From Planctomycetota bacterium (lineage in GTDB: Bacteria > Planctomycetota > Phycisphaerae > Sedimentisphaerales > Anaerobacaceae), in contig JADFJC010000004.1 in NCBI GenBank assembly GCA_022566315.1, positions 1 to 64,000 of the forward strand: DNA of 64,000 bases. Direction: 5' to 3'. Both the position numbers and the translations under genes were made by a program. This document shows positions 1 to 7,403 of this stretch, piece by piece (position 1 is the stretch's first letter; each line of letters starts with the position of its first letter). The notes beneath the pieces are model-generated. The model was not told the origin of the DNA. It searched no databases and saw nothing but the letters and a program-made list of their open reading frames with translations.

Positions 1-1030
1 CGGGCTTTGCAGGACTGAGCATATGTTCTTCGAGGGCGAGCGAATTTGGCCTGTGCGCCAGATGATTTTGGCCGCCGATGATTATGCTTTGATGCTTGAA
101 AAGATTGATGCTGCCGAGACCGCTAAAGAGAAAAAGGCGATTCAAAAGGAATATGCTGTTGCCAAGAAGCAGTTTGAAGGTGCGTTGAAGAAGCTGCTGC
201 CTTATCAGCGCAGTGATTTTGAAGGTATATTTAAGGCGATGGCCGGTCTGCCGGTTACGATTCGATTGCTTGACCCGCCGCTGCACGAGTTTCTGCCGCA
301 GGACAAAAAAAGTCAGGCGGAGATGGCCAGGCGGCTTGGGGTCAAGCCGGCGGTTGTCAAGGCGAAGGTCGAGCAGTTGCATGAGTTTAATCCGATGTTG
401 GGACATCGCGGGTGCCGTTTGGCGGTAACGTATCCTGCGATTTACCGTATGCAGACAAGGGCGATAATCGAGGCGGCACTCAAGGTCAAAAAGGCCGGCA
501 AGGTTGTTCTGCCTGAGATTATGATTCCATTGGTCGGGGCCGTTTCGGAATTGAAGTTAGTCAAAGACGACATCATTGACGAAATCAAGATGGTCTTTAA
601 GGAAAAGAAGGCCAGGATAAAATATTTGATTGGTACGATGATCGAGGTTCCGAGGGCCGCGTTGACGGCTGATGAAATTGCTACCGAGGCCGATTTCTTT
701 AGCTTCGGGACGAATGACCTGACGCAGATGACGATGGGTTTTTCGCGGGATGATGCCGGGAAGTTCTTGGGCGAGTATGTCGCGAAAGGGATTTATGCGG
801 CGGACCCGTTCCAGATACTCGACCAGACAGGCGTCGGCATATTAGTAGAGATGGGGACGAAATTAGGCAGAAAGACCAAGAAGAAATTAAAGGTCGGTAT
901 CTGCGGCGAGCACGGCGGTGAGCCGAACAGTATTGACTTCTGTCACCGGGTCGGGATGGATTATGTTTCGTGCTCGCCGTTTAGAGTGCCGATTGCACGA
1001 CTGTCGGCGGCGCAGGCGGCGGTGAGGTAA
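1..1030 (+). CDS. ppdK: Pyruvate, phosphate dikinase, C-terminal part (5' end outside window)
   Basis: Interconverts pyruvate, ATP and phosphate with PEP, AMP and pyrophosphate in the cytoplasm; in anaerobes it often works in glycolysis or gluconeogenesis. The frame is open to the window edge and begins with [10 protein letters not shown], a hallmark of the PEP/pyruvate-binding TIM barrel, so the first listed Met is internal and over half of the roughly 900-residue protein is missing. Further signatures are [17 protein letters not shown] and, near the C terminus, [11 protein letters not shown] with the catalytic Cys. The end ([16 protein letters not shown]) is normal for the family. No gene follows on this strand for several kb, so it ends its transcription unit. 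The family assignment is firm. Confidence 0.97.
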   Translation, partial: GLCRTEHMFFEGERIWPVRQMILAADDYALMLEKIDAAETAKEKKAIQKEYAVAKKQFEGALKKLLPYQRSDFEGIFKAMAGLPVTIRLLDPPLHEFLPQDKKSQAEMARRLGVKPAVVKAKVEQLHEFNPMLGHRGCRLAVTYPAIYRMQTRAIIEAALKVKKAGKVVLPEIMIPLVGAVSELKLVKDDIIDEIKMVFKEKKARIKYLIGTMIEVPRAALTADEIATEADFFSFGTNDLTQMTMGFSRDDAGKFLGEYVAKGIYAADPFQILDQTGVGILVEMGTKLGRKTKKKLKVGICGEHGGEPNSIDFCHRVGMDYVSCSPFRVPIARLSAAQAAVR

Positions 1031-1294
1031 TTTACTATTTACTATTGACGATTTACTATTGAGTCCGCCAAAAGACGGCGGATCTGCGATATTAATTATT
1101 TGGGAGAGCCGCTGAATCGCGTATGGCGGATAGCGGTTAACCGGTAAAATGGGCTTCAGCCTCCTGTAGGAGCTGAAGCCCAGCCTAATTTGACTGGAGG
1201 CGGCGGAAAGAAGGCAGAGGATTAGTGAATTAGAGATTAGAGAATTGGTTAATTGGGGGATTAGGTTATCAGGTTAACAGGAAATCAGGATGAA

Positions 1295-1336
1295 GGGTAT
1301 CAGGATAGCAGGGTATCAGGATAGCAGGGTATCAGG
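1295..1336. repeat. 16-bp tandem repeat, about 2.6 copies
   Basis: The unit GGGTATCAGGATAGCA is repeated head to tail. Related ATCAGG words precede it from about 1266. It looks like one of the degenerate word arrays typical of the gene-free parts of this window. Confidence 0.8.
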
Positions 1337-1475
1337 TAAAAGAACAGAAGACAGAAAACGGAAGGCAGATGAGTGGATGGTGGCTCGTTGCTCGTATCTC
1401 GTATTGCGTATGTCGTATTGCATATAGAGAATAACGTACAGCGTATCGTGAAAGAAATCAAAATTGTGGAGGGTT

Positions 1476-1539
1476 GTTGTATGAGCAGGATAATGTATCT
1501 AGTCCTTTTGATTAGTCAAAAGGACTATGAGCCTATTCG
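1476..1539. repeat. 64-bp hairpin repeat, copy 1
   Basis: The core at 1500-1527 is a perfect 12-bp inverted repeat (TAGTCCTTTTGA arm) with a TTAG loop. It is followed by the conserved TGAGCCTATTCG and preceded by an ATG exactly 20 nt before the inner palindrome. Only here is that ATG preceded by a good Shine-Dalgarno (GGAGG, 8 nt upstream). Read from the ATG, all three copies give a peptide containing VLLISQKDYEPIR. Confidence 0.85.
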
Positions 1540-1731
1540 AGTATTTTCGCTTTTTTTAGTAGATAAATTTTTGGTTGTTTCTTGCGTTGGGTGGATTTGG
1601 CCGGTAAAATGCTTTGAGAGGTTTGCATCACGTAGAGATATTTTAGGAAATGGTGATCCCGATTAGATAAACATCACTATCTAACAGGGTATAAGTGGGA
1701 ATGGTGGAGAAATACCATATCATAATGGCCT

Positions 1732-1795
1732 GTTGTATGGGTGGGAGAAAGCATATAGTCCTTTTGATTAGTCAAAAGGACTACGAGCCTATTCG
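1732..1795. repeat. 64-bp hairpin repeat, copy 2
   Basis: Same stem and loop as copy 1, at 1756-1783, about 256 bp downstream. The reading frame from the unit ATG (1737) ends quickly with a TAA after IRFF. The Tyr codon is TAC where copy 1 has TAT. Confidence 0.85.
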
Positions 1796-1984
1796 GTTCT
1801 TCTAACAGAAAGAGCGAGAACGCTTAGTATCAAAGCTAATAAATTGATTTATATTTATTTTGATGGAAGGTATTTTGTTTAGCGGTAGATTGTTCGTTGA
1901 TTCATTTATTTTTTAATTCGTTAAAATTCTTTTGCTTTTTACTACTTTTTCAACAGGCCTACTGTTCCTATTTTAATATGGCCT

Positions 1985-2048
1985 GTTATATGAGTGGGAG
2001 AATGCATATAGTCCTTTTGATTAGTCAAAAGGACTACGAGCCTATTCG
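1985..2048. repeat. 64-bp hairpin repeat, copy 3
   Basis: Same stem and loop, at 2009-2036, about 253 bp after copy 2. Upstream homology with copy 2 is longer (ATGGCCTGTT-TATG context), so copies 2 and 3 are the closest pair. Confidence 0.85.
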
Positions 2049-2212
2049 ATTATTTAGTAGGAATTTTTTCATTTGTATTTTTCCTTTATATTTTTCCTTT
2101 ATCTCGCTTGTTGTTTACCAGGCTTTTCTCCCTATTTTTCTCGTTGCCGTCGGCGTAAGTCGTTAGAGTTTTCTGCGGATTGGATAGAATTGGTTGGAAC
2201 CCGGCGAATACT

Positions 2213-2548
2213 TTATGAAGACAATTTAGCACTAACCAGCCGATTGAGACTAATATCCGCCTCAGCGGCCTCACGTGCGAGTTTACGATGTACTTCCGGA
2301 GGCACCCGGACCATGAATTTGCCACTGTATTTTCTGGAACTAAGCGGCTCCGGCACAGATTCACCATTGGCTTGCATATCTTCTGTAACATCGGCTACGA
2401 CCTTGCGTATTCCCCGTAGAGCTTTCTCAGGGTTGGAGGCCAGATGGCTCAAGCTTGGAAACTCCGCACACAATCCCACACACTGAGCATCCTCTTCAGA
2501 CCAAATTACCCGATATGTATAACGGTCAATCTTCGGTAGTGTTTTCAT
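2213..2548 (-). CDS. hicB: HicB-family antitoxin
   Basis: Antitoxin of a HicAB type II toxin-antitoxin module; HicB proteins bind and block the HicA ribonuclease and repress their own promoter. The 111-residue protein has the usual two parts. The N-terminal HicB fold is about residues 8-60 (YRVIWSEEDAQCVGLCAEFPS). The C-terminal ribbon-helix-helix is about residues 75-108 (GKFMVRVPPEVHRKLAREAA then SLNRLV). The ATG follows a GAGAGG Shine-Dalgarno and lies inside the 3' end of hicA with a 23-bp overlap, so the genes are co-transcribed toxin first. No damage is visible. Confidence 0.88.
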   Translation of the reverse strand: MKTLPKIDRYTYRVIWSEEDAQCVGLCAEFPSLSHLASNPEKALRGIRKVVADVTEDMQANGESVPEPLSSRKYSGKFMVRVPPEVHRKLAREAAEADISLNRLVSAKLSS

Positions 2549-2786
2549 ATTGCAACCTCTCGATAGCTTTGAGCACCTGTTTCACCTGGTACACTTTAGT
2601 CATACCTTTGTCATTTTGTATGTTGACGCGAGGATCACCTTGCCAGGGCATCCGGTAAATGCGATGACTACTTCTGCGCTGCCGTGCAGTCCCGAAGTAG
2701 TGATCACACACTTGACAAAGATCTTTGAAGCGTACTCCTTTCGGATTCTTTTGCATACCTTGCAGAATATCGTCAATCCTTACCAC
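2526..2786 (-). CDS. hicA: HicA-family toxin (mRNA interferase)
   Basis: Predicted double-stranded-RNA-binding-fold ribonuclease that cleaves mRNA until neutralised by HicB. The 86-residue protein has the HicA layout: GVRFKDLCQVCDHYF helix, the His region RRSSHRIYRMPW equivalent to the G-S-H catalytic motif, then RVNIQND and a C-terminal VYQVKQVLKAIERL helix. The start used is GTG at 2786. A consensus promoter lies so close that transcription would begin almost at this GTG, and no Shine-Dalgarno is present. The alternative internal Met at residue 11 would leave a more typical family length, so the start is uncertain but the function is well supported. Confidence 0.85.
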   Translation of the reverse strand: MVRIDDILQGMQKNPKGVRFKDLCQVCDHYFGTARQRRSSHRIYRMPWQGDPRVNIQNDKGMTKVYQVKQVLKAIERLQYENTTED

Positions 2787-2792
2787 AAATAG

Positions 2793-2821
2793 ATAGTAGC
2801 AATAATGATACTATGTGTCAA
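2793..2821 (-). promoter_or_regulatory. Sigma-70-type promoter of hicAB, near-leaderless
   Basis: On the minus strand TTGACA (2816-2821), a 17-nt spacer and TACTAT (2793-2798). The expected start point about 7 nt beyond the -10 box falls on or within 1-2 nt of the hicA GTG at 2786. Confidence 0.7.
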
Positions 2822-3018
2822 GTCTGAAATTGCAAATTTTCACGGATTTTTCCTGCAAACCCTGACTTATGCCCGATAATTTCAAGTGTGGAGTCGAATG
2901 GGCTTCCTGTACTAATTGAAAGCGGAATTAGTATGGGACAAGCGGAATGATCCGGCGATTTACCGCGGGTCTAAATATGCGGTCGCCCCGTGGCGGCGAC
3001 GGCTAAACGACCCCTCCC

Positions 3019-3687
3019 TTACGGTCGGGGCTCTGTTGTAGTTTTTGTGAAATTTAAGCTGGCGAAATCACCATGATATTTTCGAGCCGCTCGATCATAA
3101 GCGTGGGCTGCTTCGGTTTCGTTGGAGAAGTAGCCGAGGTGGTAGGTTTTTTTATTGGAGGTTATCTGGGCGGCCCATTTTTTACATCCTTTGTTCCAGT
3201 GGACGCCTTTGTATTTTGATGTTCCGTGTGAGAGCCTTCTCTGGTTCTGGCAGTTTTGGGTGAAAGTTGCAAGGCGAAGATTACTCCTGCGGTTGTTCAG
3301 GCCGTTGTGGTCGATGTGGTCAACGACGAGATGGTCGGGGGCGTTGGTGATTTGGCGGTGCATTTTGATGCTTTTGCCGTTTTCTTTTCGGACGGCGTAG
3401 TAATTTTTGTCAGTGCCTTCGGCGAACCAGGTGTATTGACTCAAGCTGGGATAGTCTTTGGTATCTACGATGGTGAATAGGCCGCGGGTAAGAGGTATGA
3501 GGCGAGGGGTGCGGTTTTGGGCTTTGGCGGCCCGTGAAGGGTGGAAGTTGGGGCATTTGTCGAGGAGGGAGCGGACTTTCCAGGTGCCTTCGGAGCATTT
3601 TTTCTGGCGGCAGATAAGAACAGCACGGCCGGTGCCGGTGGCAAAGGTCGAGAAGCAGCAATTGTCACATCGTTTTTTGTGAGACAT
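3019..3687 (-). CDS. HNH endonuclease with zinc-knuckle N terminus and AP2 DNA-binding domain
   Basis: Probable free-standing homing-type endonuclease. The N terminus (residues 1-50) has Cys pairs resembling a zinc ribbon (CDNCC, CRQKKC, KCPNFH). The middle carries an HNH nuclease core (KMHRQI, then HLVVDHIDHNGLNNRRSNLR) with the His-Asn-His arrangement. The C terminus (about 155-215) is an AP2/ERF-type domain (SKYKGVHWNKGCKKWAAQI, then YFSNETEAAHAYDRAARKYHG). HNH-AP2 fusions are typical of mobile endonuclease genes in phages and bacteria. The ATG follows AAGGA with 8-nt spacing. The gene stands alone between gene-free tracts, as expected for a selfish gene. Confidence 0.88.
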   Translation of the reverse strand: MSHKKRCDNCCFSTFATGTGRAVLICRQKKCSEGTWKVRSLLDKCPNFHPSRAAKAQNRTPRLIPLTRGLFTIVDTKDYPSLSQYTWFAEGTDKNYYAVRKENGKSIKMHRQITNAPDHLVVDHIDHNGLNNRRSNLRLATFTQNCQNQRRLSHGTSKYKGVHWNKGCKKWAAQITSNKKTYHLGYFSNETEAAHAYDRAARKYHGDFASLNFTKTTTEPRP

Positions 3688-4330
3688 AAAAAAATCCTTC
3701 GGTCGTATTTTTTTATAAATTCTAAATACTAATATCTAAATACTAAACAAGCACGAATTACCAAAATTTGAAATTCAAAACGAGATTGCCGCGCTCGCAA
3801 TGACGATTCCTATTTATGCTTTATTCCGCCACAGGCGGATCTGCGATATTGGTTATTGTCCGTTTTTAGGTCGAAAGCCGTGCGTCTATAATTAGAGCTA
3901 CCTGCACAAATGAGTCGAAATTCAGCACATTTACGCCACTGCTCGCTCTCTTAAGTCTTTACAGGGTAAGAAGTAAAAAAATTTTTAGATTTTTTGATTT
4001 TTGCTTTTAGGTATCAGCGTTTTTGATTGAAATTTGACGTCCACTGGCCGGGGGAGAATAACGTCGCCGTGCCGGCGACGGCTAAACAACCCTGGGTGAA
4101 ACCCAGGGCTAAAGGCTTATTCGAAATGACGGTGGGTAGTGGTCGCTTTCAGAGATTACAGGTCAGGTTTTATGTTGAAACTCGATGTTATAATCCTATT
4201 TTGGGGGTATTATACCATAAAGAGCGGAGTTTTTCAAGAGGATTTTTGCGAGAGAAAACAGGCAAAGACGGGCATTGACGTAAATGGGCAGGCCTGATAT
4301 AATTTACCCTTTGGCGGGGGGAAGATTTGT
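3688..4330. other. Gene-free tract between the HNH gene and tRNA-His
   Basis: Contains TAAATACTAATATCTAAATA words, a GAGATTGCCGCGCTCGCAAT common repeat at about 3781, a CCGCCACAGGCGG hairpin near 3828, the 147-bp dispersed element (3885-4032) and a CCCTGGG/CCCAGGG hairpin near 4090 related to the REP-like hairpins around 53.3 and 53.8 kb. The forward frame 4027-4278 overlaps these repeats and looks spurious. Confidence 0.7.
3885..4032 (+). repeat. 147-bp dispersed element, copy A
   Basis: The left end TCTATAATTAGAGCTACCTG continues to CAC (23 nt). The right end is AGGTATCAGCGTTTTTGATT plus GAAA. Both ends recur exactly, in inverted orientation, at 35974-36119. Interiors are diverged but alignable over the whole length (CGAAA, CGCTC, TTTTTGCT blocks at matching offsets) and the copies differ by 2 bp in length. 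Confidence 0.75.
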
Positions 4331-4405
4331 GGTGAAAGTAGCTCAGGTGGTTAGAGCACTGGATTGTGGATCCAGGGGTCGGGGGTTCGAGTCCCCTCTT
4401 TCACC
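4331..4405 (+). tRNA. tRNA-His (GTG)
   Basis: Cloverleaf with acceptor GTGAAAG/CTTTCAC, anticodon stem CTGGA/TCCAG around loop TTGTGGA (anticodon GTG), and T arm GGGGG-TTCGAGT-CCCCT. The extra G at 4331 opposite discriminator C at 4405 is the genome-encoded G-1 that marks tRNA-His. CCA is not encoded. Confidence 0.97.
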
Positions 4406-4446
4406 CTTTTTGTAAAGAATAAACAAATAAGGAAAGGGTAACAAAA

Positions 4447-5778
4447 ATGAAAAAACTCACATCAGGCCGAAACCCATACATAGCAGCTATTTTGTTGGCT
4501 GCTGTTTTAACAGGTATTGGGTGGACAGCAACAACACGGGCGGATGCAAAACAAACAACATTGAATCGGCCGCCGGAAGGATTTGTGGCGCTGTTTAACG
4601 GCGAGGACCTGGCCGGCTGGAAAGGGCTGGTAGGTAATCCCAAAAAGCGACGCGAAATGAGCCGTGAAGAATTGGCCAAGGCCCAGGCTAAGACAGACGA
4701 GGATATGCGGGCACACTGGAAAGTGGTCGATGGTGCGCTTTGCTTTGACGGCAAAGGGCACAGTCTTTGTACGGCGAAGGACTACGGCGATTTCGAGATG
4801 TTGGTCGATTGGAAGATAGAGAAGGGTGGTGACAGCGGCATTTACCTGCGAGGTACGCCGCAGGTACAGATATGGGACACAGCGAACAGAGGAGTTGGTG
4901 CGCAGGTTGGTTCGGGGGGGTTGTATAATAACAAAAAAGGAGCGAGCAAGCCGTCAAAAAGTGCGGACAAGCCTGTCGGCGAGTGGAACACGTTCAGGAT
5001 TATTATGACAGGGGAAAAGGTAACGGTGTATCTGAACGGTGTGCTGGTGGTGAAGAACGTGGTGATGGAGAACTACTGGGAGCGGGACAAGCCGATTTAC
5101 CCCAACGGCCAGATAGAGCTTCAATCGCACGGCAGTCTGCTTTATTTCAGGAACGTATTTATTCGTGAGATAACCAACAAGCTCACCGAGCAGGAAAAGG
5201 CTGACGGCTTCAAGCTGCTCTTCAACGGCGAGAACCTGAGAGGCTGGCAGGGCAATACAAAGGGTTATGTGGCCAAGGATGGTATGATAGTTGTGGAGCC
5301 CAAGCTTGGCGGCGGTAATCTTTACACGGCGCAAGAGTACGGCGATTTCATTATGCGGTTCGAGTTCAAGCTGACGTCCGGCGCCAATAACGGTCTTGGG
5401 ATTCGCACGCCGATGAACGTCAATGCCGCGTATCAGGGGATGGAGCTGCAGATATTGGATAACACGGCGTCCAAGTATAAGAATCTCAAGCCCTATCAGT
5501 TTCACGGGTCAATTTATGGTGTCGTTTCGGCGAAGCGCGGATACCTAAAGCCGGTTGGTATGTGGAATTTTCAAGAGGTCATCGCCAAGGGCAAGCAGAT
5601 CACGGTCAAGCTCAACGGGACAACAATTGTTGATGCGGATATCCAGAAGGCCAGCACGCCGGAGACGATGGACGGAAGAGACCACCCGGGCCTGAAGCGA
5701 GACAAGGGCTATATCGCTTTTTGTGGTCACGGCGACAAGCTTGCATTTCGCAATTTGAGAATAAAAACTCTTGAATAG
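4447..5778 (+). CDS. Exported protein with two DUF1080 (3-keto-glycoside hydrolase) domains
   Basis: Predicted envelope enzyme of the DUF1080 family, some members of which cleave 3-keto-glycosides made by Gfo/Idh oxidoreductases. A signal peptide (about residues 1-35) is followed by two concanavalin-like DUF1080 units. Unit 1 (about 38-235) starts FVALFNGEDLAGWKG; unit 2 (about 250-441) starts FKLLFNGENLRGWQG. Each has a GDSGIYLRG-like or NNGLGIRTP-like strand and the terminal YFRN or AFRNLRIK strand. The start has an AAGGG Shine-Dalgarno. A Tat-exported Gfo/Idh gene begins 38 bp downstream on the same strand, consistent with one operon for oxidation and hydrolysis of a sugar. Whether both domains are catalytic is not clear. 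Confidence 0.88.
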   Translation: MKKLTSGRNPYIAAILLAAVLTGIGWTATTRADAKQTTLNRPPEGFVALFNGEDLAGWKGLVGNPKKRREMSREELAKAQAKTDEDMRAHWKVVDGALCFDGKGHSLCTAKDYGDFEMLVDWKIEKGGDSGIYLRGTPQVQIWDTANRGVGAQVGSGGLYNNKKGASKPSKSADKPVGEWNTFRIIMTGEKVTVYLNGVLVVKNVVMENYWERDKPIYPNGQIELQSHGSLLYFRNVFIREITNKLTEQEKADGFKLLFNGENLRGWQGNTKGYVAKDGMIVVEPKLGGGNLYTAQEYGDFIMRFEFKLTSGANNGLGIRTPMNVNAAYQGMELQILDNTASKYKNLKPYQFHGSIYGVVSAKRGYLKPVGMWNFQEVIAKGKQITVKLNGTTIVDADIQKASTPETMDGRDHPGLKRDKGYIAFCGHGDKLAFRNLRIKTLE

Positions 5779-5816
5779 TTATCAGAGAACTATGCAGAGC
5801 CAAAAGGGAAGAAACA

Positions 5817-7106
5817 ATGAAAAACAAAAGAATTAAAAAGGCAACGACAGTAACCCGCCGGCAGTTTTTGAAGAGTTCAGCAGTCGCTGCTGGAGCGGTT
5901 ATAGCTTTTCCAACAATCGTTCCTTCTTCGGTGTTCGGCGCAAAGGCGCCGAGCAATCGCATCACGATGGGCTGTATTGGTATGGGAGGGAAAGGCACAG
6001 GGAATATGAAGGCGTTCAAGGGCAAGTCCGAATGCGAAGTGGTTGCGGTTTGCGATGCAGACGTCAAACATATGGGGCGAGCCGGTCAGTCAGCCGGTCT
6101 TAAGGCAAGCTCCTCTTATACAGACTTTCGTGACCTGTTGGCCCGGGATGATATCGACGCCGTATCAATCGCTGCGCCTGACCATTGGCACGTGCCGATG
6201 TCGGTTGCGGCGGTCAGGGCGGGTAAAGATGTTTTTTGCGAGAAACCACTGACTCTGGCCATAGGGGAGGGACGTGTCCTGGCGGATGAGGTGAAGCGTT
6301 TTGGCCGGGTTTTTCAGACCGGCTCTCAGCAGCGGTCGGGCAGCGAGTTTCGATTCGCGTGTGAGCTGGTCCGCAACGGCCGAATCGGCAAGCTGCACAC
6401 TATAAGAGTCGGGATTCATGGTAATAACCGCAAATGTCCGCCTACGTGGGAAGCTTCGCCGGTGCCGGAAGGATTTGATTACGATATGTGGCTTGGTCCT
6501 GCGCCGTGGGAACCATATACCGAGCAGCGATGTCACTATCAATTCCGCTTCATTTTAGACTACTCCGGCGGCCAGATGACCAACTGGGGCGCTCATTATC
6601 TCGATATTGCACAATGGGGTAATGGGGCCGATGATACCGGGCCGGTTGAAATCGTCGGCAGCGGTGATTTTCCCAAGACCGGATTGTTTACAACCGCTCA
6701 AAACGAGAACATTGAGTACACATACGCCAACGGCGTTAAATTATTCCTTAAAAGCAGTAGTGGGCATACACGTTTTGAGGGTAGCGAAGGATGGGTAGAT
6801 GTAAAGCGCGGCAAAATCGATGCTGAGCCGAAGTCGCTTCTGACGAGCAAAATAGGGCCGGATGAGATTCACCTGTATAACAGTAATGACCACAAGCAGA
6901 ACTTCCTGGATTGTATTAAGAGCCGTAAGGATACAATCTGCACAGCAGAGATTGGGCATCGCACAAGTACAGTTTGTCATCTGGGTAATATTGCGATGCT
7001 GTTAGGACGAAAATTAAGGTGGGACCCACAGGCCGAACGCTTCATCAATGACTCGGCAGCCAACAATATGCTCACCCGCGGTATGCGTGCACCCTGGCGG
7101 CTTTGA
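5817..7106 (+). CDS. Tat-exported Gfo/Idh/MocA family oxidoreductase
   Basis: NAD(P)-dependent sugar dehydrogenase type protein predicted to be folded with cofactor and exported by the Tat system, as known for glucose-fructose oxidoreductase. The N terminus has the twin-arginine motif TRRQFLKSS followed by an Ala-rich segment ending near SVFGA. The Rossmann loop is GCIGMGGKGTGN (about residue 52), the nicotinamide-side motif is DVFCEKPLTLA (about 140), and the C terminus NMLTRGMRAPWRL is typical of planctomycete paralogues. It follows the DUF1080 gene closely. A second, diverged paralogue lies about 300 bp downstream. The substrate cannot be told from sequence. Confidence 0.93.
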   Translation: MKNKRIKKATTVTRRQFLKSSAVAAGAVIAFPTIVPSSVFGAKAPSNRITMGCIGMGGKGTGNMKAFKGKSECEVVAVCDADVKHMGRAGQSAGLKASSSYTDFRDLLARDDIDAVSIAAPDHWHVPMSVAAVRAGKDVFCEKPLTLAIGEGRVLADEVKRFGRVFQTGSQQRSGSEFRFACELVRNGRIGKLHTIRVGIHGNNRKCPPTWEASPVPEGFDYDMWLGPAPWEPYTEQRCHYQFRFILDYSGGQMTNWGAHYLDIAQWGNGADDTGPVEIVGSGDFPKTGLFTTAQNENIEYTYANGVKLFLKSSSGHTRFEGSEGWVDVKRGKIDAEPKSLLTSKIGPDEIHLYNSNDHKQNFLDCIKSRKDTICTAEIGHRTSTVCHLGNIAMLLGRKLRWDPQAERFINDSAANNMLTRGMRAPWRL

Positions 7107-7403
7107 ATTTATTATTGACTATTTATTATTTACTATTTAAGGCAGGTGGTGCGAGATGCTACTCTGCGAAGTTAGCTTCGCTACCTGTGGCACAAGCTAC
7201 GAAGCACGAGTATCGCACTCTAAAAGGCTTTTACCGTTCTGTCATTTCGGCCTTGAGCCGGAATCCGGAAATAAAAAAACTGGATTACCGCTTTCGCGGG
7301 AATGACAAAATGTGACAATTACTTTTTAGGAACGGCATTAAGTTTTTTCAAAAGCTGAAAATTGATTATCATTTGTTGGTTATGAGATAGTGGAGCTCTT
7401 ACT
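7107..7403. other. Intergenic hairpin repeats between the Gfo/Idh paralogues
   Basis: Holds TATTTATTATTTACTATTT words, a GGTGCGAGATGCTACTCTGC / GAGTATCGCAC inverted-repeat cluster (about 7144-7222; relatives near 8708, 11534 and 20298-20393), and a GGAATCC / CGCGGGAATGAC repeat (about 7238-7311; relatives at 35430 and 41938). No gene is seen. Confidence 0.65.

Larger units (their letters stand above)
1031..2212. other. Gene-free, repeat-rich intergenic tract
   Basis: No convincing gene. It starts with 'TTTACTATTTACTATTGAC' type words. A hairpin follows at about 1151-1186 (GGGCTTCAGC paired with GCTGAAGCCC). Then come TTAGAGATTAGAG words, a 16-bp tandem repeat and three copies of a 64-bp repeat carrying a perfect 12-bp stem. 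The two longest forward frames here (1373-1666 and 1897-2166) overlap the 64-bp repeat and have no recognisable domain. Confidence 0.7.

Noticed and set aside
1501-1526. Integron attC or CRISPR interpretation of the three hairpin repeats
   Set aside because: No GTTRRRY core sites, no integrase or cas genes, and spacing of about 250 bp with unrelated spacers is far beyond CRISPR spacing.
4027-4278. 83-residue frame before tRNA-His
   Set aside because: Half of it is translated REP-like hairpin DNA and the dispersed element; no Shine-Dalgarno or domain.
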